Shown in pieces: positions 60,152 through 64,000 of a stretch of 64,000 nt of DNA. Each line of letters opens with the position of its first letter. Position 1 is the stretch's first letter. The notes below the pieces were generated by a model. That model was given only the letters and a program-made list of their open reading frames with translations, was not told where the DNA came from and ran no database searches. The stretch comes from Phoronis australis (taxonomy: Eukaryota; Phoronida; Phoronidae). The position numbers and the translations under genes were made by a program. The stretch spans positions 270,952-334,951 of the forward strand of contig NMRA01000072.1 in NCBI GenBank assembly GCA_002633005.1. Reading direction: 5' to 3'.

Positions 60152-60183
60152 GTTCACGTGCTTTCTTAAATGTACTCCTTAAC

Positions 60184-60359
60184 TCAACACCAGCCGGGAG
60201 ACCAGACATTCCCAAAGTTCTTAGGGTTTGATTTGTCCGGTTCCGGTAGTGGCCATATGGGTTTAACCATCTGCTTCTTGTACACATTTAATCTGGCCTC
60301 TAGTCTTTTCACTACTTCAGGTAACTTTTCTGCCAGGTTGTTTCTTTCCTCGGGATCGA
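60184..60359 (-). CDS. ARSB-like: Arylsulfatase 2 exon 11-equivalent (C-terminus)
   Basis: Acceptor ...tttgctttcag, stop TGA (60186-60184), 176 bases. Ends [10 protein letters not shown] like gene 1. Confidence 0.93.
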
Positions 60360-63300
60360 CTGAAAGCAAAAATTGTGATAGCATACCTCTGTTACGTATT
60401 AGATTGTTGTTTAATTACGCGAAATGTTAATTGCACGTTATACTTGAACGTTAGAAAATATTTTGAAATTTACAATACACAGGTCTGAAGCAAATCAATC
60501 AATAGTACGAACCTCAGCTCAATTCTGCACAAGTTCGTTTGAAAGTGACTTTAGAGAATTTTAACGCTGCTTCCGTAAACAAAAATTCCAATCATATTAA
60601 TGACGATTCTTGATCAGTGACGATTCTCCTGAATGTTGAACTTTGTTAGATTGTATAGATGCAATAAGAGTAAGATGGCACTAATCACTTGTTGCTGGTT
60701 TGGAGATTGTCCTACAATCAGTCACCATCACTTACGACTTTCAGTTACATATACTTACACCTTATATTATACAAGTGCGTGAAGGGAGAGAACTTAAGGT
60801 CAGACGCCTGTTCCGTCATAAACGCGTCTTTCTTCGGCCTAACCACGTGCTGATCTACCCCTGGCGACCTCATGTGACTTTTAGTTTCTTTTTCGTCTTG
60901 CTCATATTCCGGTGGAATGTACCATTGATTACCGCCCGCAGTACCTGCCGACCATCTGATCAACTTGTAATCACCCACCCTGAATAATATTCAGCGAGAA
61001 ATAACTGTAATAGCAATTCATTTTGCAAGGCATCTGCTAATTTCAAGACAGTCAATAGCAGTGTGAAGGAGGTGACATGTCGGTCGATTTAAACCAACCC
61101 CAATCAAAAAACAAACTCAGACACGTCTTACTTGGAAGATGGTTTATACGCTGACATACGTTGCTGTGAGTTATGGATATGTTATCACAGAAAACACTCT
61201 TCGTTGTATATTTTCATTAAATGTGAAACAATTAATTAACTTACTAAAAGCTGTTTCGCTATATAGGCTGTGATGTACCTAAAGGTGGAAACAGTTCTAT
61301 GACCGCGCCTTCAGTGCGTTCCTCAGGACTCCAGTCCCGCGCTGACCTACTTTTACAAAATTGGACTGTTTCCGTACTAATTGCGATAGAGCTCTTTTAA
61401 AATGCGGGCGGAAAACAATTGCTATCTTGGCAATGAGAAATGTTTTAGACCTGAGTCTGTAAGTGTTCATCAGTTTGTTTCGTACGGTGGCCCGAAAGTA
61501 TCATCGCTACTTTTGTTTAAATATTTTTTCATTTTTCATTTTCCACCTAGGTGGAAATAATTCAACCTAGGTGGAAACTATTTTCACCTGGGTGGAAACT
61601 ATTTTCACCCGGGTGGAAACTATTTCAACCTAGGTGGATATTATTTTCACCCGGGTGGAAACTATTTCAACCTAGGTGGAAATTATTTCAACCTAGGTGG
61701 AAATTATTTCCACCTGGGTGAAAATAATTTCCACCTAGGTTGAAATAATTTCCACCCGGGTGAAAATAATTTCCACCTAGGTTGAAATAATTTCCACCTA
61801 GGTTGAAATAGTTTCCACCCGGGTGAAAATAGTTTCCACCCAGGTGAAAATAGTTTCCAACCACGTGAAAATAGTTTCCACCTAGGTTGAATTATTTCCA
61901 CCTAGGTGGAAAATGAAAAATGAAAAAATATTTAAACAAAAGTAGCGATGATACTTTCGGGCCACCGTAGTTTCGTGCATTTAAAGCCTAACGTCAAGGG
62001 AATTTTGTTACTTTAGATTATTAAGCTAACCAGATATTCCTAGCAAAGCTTGAGTAAAATAAGAAAACGCGAGTTCAATCACGCAAGTGTAAGCCCGTCG
62101 TAAAGCTGCCTTTTCGTGCCATGTTGCGTCACCGCGAGATCCCAGCACAAACAACAAAAGGTTGTATTATAGGGGTCTGCGGGTGTTATTCGCAGCTGTT
62201 TGAATTAAAAAGGTGATTCTCGCGGTGACGTAGACAAAAGCGAGCCAATACGCGTAACAGTTCGTTACCTCTGGCGATTTATGGCACTATGTGGGTTCAG
62301 AGCGATGCTCTTAACATACTGTAGGAACCAATTTTACATGTGTTACCGTTGAAGATATAAGCTTTAAGCTAAAGCCGCACGTATGAGAAATGCCGCTTAT
62401 ATTCAAACACAAAATAGAGGATTGCCGTGAATTTCCACAACAATGCTGTAATATCAAAACTCACCGAATAGCTGCGTTGCCTTCTGTCAAAAGTGACGTG
62501 TAGTTGTCAAGGTTGTACACGAACTCTGACCTCTGAGACACTCCCCCATTCATAACTAGGTCCGTCTGGTCAATACTGTCCACTTCTCGCGGAGCCTCGC
62601 CGCCAGCAAGATTTATGAAGGTGGTGAACCAGTCCACTGCATGAATCATCCTGATGGCAGAAACGCCGCATGAATGAAACTTGACAAAATCATTGACTAG
62701 ACAAGACAGAAATGCCGTTCATGGATCGAGTGTCGGTCCCGTATGCCCTCTATCAGTTTTGTTGTCTCGACTCTTTATTGCCACATTGGCTAAATTGGAA
62801 AACAAGATTGATTCACCGAAACGCGTGTTCATGCCTACGAGGCCTTCATTGGAGGGTTTAGTTGCAATCGTTATAGGCCCCACTCGAATCGGAACGGCCA
62901 CCGTACGTCTTTCACATAGGCAACAAGCTGCTTGGCAGTGATTTGACGGTGCTTATCACTACTTACACATTGAAGGATGCGCCGACACAAACTATCACTC
63001 GTTTCATTTCTCACAGGAGTAAATTATATGATTTGCAGTGACACCTCTTTTTCAAATTTAACTTCGTTATTGTAATGTACTCACTCGTTGCTGGTGTGCC
63101 CCTTTCTCTTGAGAAGAGGACTGTGTACGAAAGCCGTTCCCCGAGTACCACCCTCGTATATCGTGCCTTTATCACCACGCAACGGCCAATTAGATCCAGA
63201 GGAACGAACCATTCCGCCGTTCTAAGGACGCACAAAGTTCCATTTTACTATTCTATACAGTATGCTTTACTGAATCAACTCTCTAGTGGCGTCACAAGTT

Positions 63301-63946
63301 TAGTACAGAGAACAAGAAAAAGTGTTTCGAGTTTTTACTCGAGTTTGTAGCACAAATATAAGTGCAAACTTAAACTAGAAACTCATATGCGTTAACTATA
63401 TTGTATTCCAGCACAGCTTAGCAACCACTTATCTTGAGTACGCACAAAAGTAGTCTAGAAATTGTGAAAAATAATTTCGAGTTCGTTTCGAGTACAAATA
63501 TTAAATTCCGGGCCTTAATGCAGGCCACTTACCGTGAGCAGCAACAAAGATCTGCAACGCTTTGCGCTTCACTGACATTAGAAATAATTTCTGGGTTTGA
63601 AAAGAACCAAATAGTTTGATATTGCATGATACCAAACATAATTTGCTCAGCTGTGACGGCGGGTTAGTTACAGCTGCCGACAAGCAGTGCCGGCTCTAGA
63701 GAAACTGAATACAGACGCTTTATTGTAATCAACAATGTCAACCCAATCAAAGGATAGAAACACCACAACGTTGCTTTGCAAGACCGAAGAAAGTGGTTTG
63801 AGAAACTAGAACATGGATTTTGACTGTTAAGTTTCTAGCATGTCTTACATCCGTCGTGAAGACTATCAGTGTGTTGTTGTACAGCTTGCTTTTTTTCAAA
63901 GCTTCCACAACTTGTCCGACGCCGTCGTCTAACGCTGCCACCATTC
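60184..63946 (-). CDS. ARSB-like: Arylsulfatase B-like sulfatase, tandem paralogue (3' half; 5' off window)
   Basis: Five exons on the minus strand: 63946-63849, 63221-63085, 62650-62465, 60979-60759, 60359-60184. They correspond one-to-one to exons 7-11 of gene 1, with identical lengths except exon 10 (221 versus 218) and identical phases. Shared motifs: [58 protein letters not shown] and DPEERNNLA. The last exon differs from gene 1 at about 10 of 58 residues. The exons with the signal peptide and the formylglycine Cys lie right of position 64000, so completeness cannot be judged. The same sulfatase role is inferred. Confidence 0.9.
60360..60758 (-). other. Arylsulfatase 2 last intron
   Basis: 399-base intron, much shorter than the equivalent in gene 1 (1,065 bases, which carries a dispersed repeat). 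Nothing else seen. Confidence 0.7.
60759..60979 (-). CDS. ARSB-like: Arylsulfatase 2 exon 10-equivalent
   Basis: Acceptor ...aatattattcag, donor AAGGT|gtaagt, 221 bases. Encodes [12 protein letters not shown] and [10 protein letters not shown], with a charged segment that diverges from gene 1. Confidence 0.92.
61477..61975. repeat. Putative 6-bp target-site duplication of fold-back element
   Basis: gtttcg directly abuts both ends of the 487-bp inverted-repeat element. A chance match of six bases at both exact ends is unlikely, so this supports insertion by a transposase. Confidence 0.7.
61483..61969. mobile_element. 487-bp fold-back element with nested palindrome array
   Basis: The outer arms 61483-61587 and 61865-61969 are a perfect 105-bp inverted repeat starting tacggtggcccgaaagtatc. 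Between and into the arms run about 18 units of roughly 21 bp, each centred on a small palindrome: CACCTAGGTG, CACCCGGGTG, CACCTGGGTG or AACCTAGGTG, spaced by aaattatttc-type linkers. Direct repeats gtttcg (61477-61482 and 61970-61975) look like a 6-bp target-site duplication. No transposase gene. It resembles fold-back/MITE-type DNA elements; the superfamily is unknown. Confidence 0.85.
62465..62650 (-). CDS. ARSB-like: Arylsulfatase 2 exon 9-equivalent
   Basis: Acceptor ...ctgccatcag, donor ATTCG|gtgagt, 186 bases. Encodes [17 protein letters not shown] to AAIR, nearly identical to gene 1. Confidence 0.93.
62651..63084 (-). other. Arylsulfatase 2 intron between exons 8 and 9
   Basis: 434-base intron. 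Nothing recognised. Confidence 0.7.
63085..63221 (-). CDS. ARSB-like: Arylsulfatase 2 exon 8-equivalent
   Basis: Acceptor ...cgtccttag, donor AACGA|gtgagt, 137 bases. Encodes [20 protein letters not shown], then [10 protein letters not shown] and HSPLLKRKG. Confidence 0.92.
63222..63848 (-). other. Arylsulfatase 2 intron between exons 7 and 8
   Basis: 627-base intron. Nothing recognised. Sequence after 63946 is the start of the next upstream intron. Confidence 0.7.
63849..63946 (-). CDS. ARSB-like: Arylsulfatase 2 exon 7-equivalent
   Basis: Acceptor ...ctctgagcag, donor ACGGAT|gtaaga, 98 bases. Encodes [16 protein letters not shown] to FTTD. Confidence 0.92.
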
Positions 63947-64000
63947 CTGCTCAGAGAGAAAGAGAGTACTAACGGGCAACATTTTCCATTTTGTGATACC

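Larger units (their letters stand above)
56567..60183. other. Intergenic between tandem arylsulfatases
   Basis: Upstream region of gene 1 and downstream region of gene 2. It includes a 103-bp TIR element (57255-57357) and a LINE remnant (58920-60055). No gene was recognised in 57360-58900 on either strand. Confidence 0.6.
60980..62464 (-). other. Arylsulfatase 2 intron between exons 9 and 10
   Basis: 1.5 kb intron. About a third is the fold-back element at 61483-61969. Outside it no element was recognised. Confidence 0.7.

Noticed and set aside
61704-61901. Minus-strand ORF with WKLFSPG-like repeats
   Set aside because: It is the translation of the 21-bp palindromic units of the fold-back element; length 21 (a multiple of three) keeps it open by chance.
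1-64000. CRISPR array, phage, bacterial defence operon, tRNA or rRNA genes
   Set aside because: I looked for regular spacers, cloverleaf-type B-box sequences and rRNA-like blocks and found none; the gene structure is eukaryotic throughout.

Overview
The window looks like a piece of an invertebrate animal nuclear genome. It has GT-AG introns of a few hundred bases to about 6 kb, AT-rich introns full of short dispersed repeats, LINE fragments, and animal-type genes (a TTC28 orthologue, a C2H2 zinc-finger gene, arylsulfatase B-like genes). A marine deuterostome or lophotrochozoan would fit, but the sequence does not settle the phylum. No bacterial operons, CRISPR arrays, tRNA or rRNA genes were seen.

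Layout. (1) About 1-31 kb, plus strand: one large gene orthologous to TTC28. Twelve exons are visible, and the first exon lies left of the window. It encodes an N-terminal Hop-type TPR block, about 20 further TPRs (most in one 2.3 kb exon), a CHAT caspase-like domain that keeps a His and a Cys in the expected dyad positions, a conserved C-terminal module and a long Ser/Pro/Gln-rich tail. (2) 31-36 kb: intergenic or 5' leader space with repeats. (3) 36.2-44.1 kb, plus strand: a 12-finger C2H2 protein of about 992 residues. I rebuilt it from four exons, including a 37-base microexon that restores the frame. (4) 45.8-56.6 kb, minus strand: a complete 11-exon arylsulfatase B-like gene (519 residues, secreted or lysosomal). 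Its intron 1 holds a 223-base N gap. (5) 60.2-64 kb, minus strand: the 3' half (five exons) of a tandem paralogue with the same intron phases, running off the right edge.

Mobile and repeat content. There are two decayed non-LTR retrotransposon fragments (48-49 kb and 58.9-60.05 kb) and several MITE-like families with terminal inverted repeats. The most striking is a 487-bp fold-back element inside an intron of the second arylsulfatase: it has 105-bp perfect inverted arms, an array of about 18 short palindromes, and a 6-bp flanking direct repeat.

Assembly caution. Two single-N positions (29334 and 39253) each separate two near-identical copies of adjacent sequence (384 bp and about 610 bp). 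Both look like unmerged haplotype or contig overlaps. The first one breaks the TTC28 reading frame artificially.

The three loci are not an operon and share no obvious pathway. The arylsulfatases are a tandem duplication. TTC28 and the zinc-finger gene are simply neighbours.
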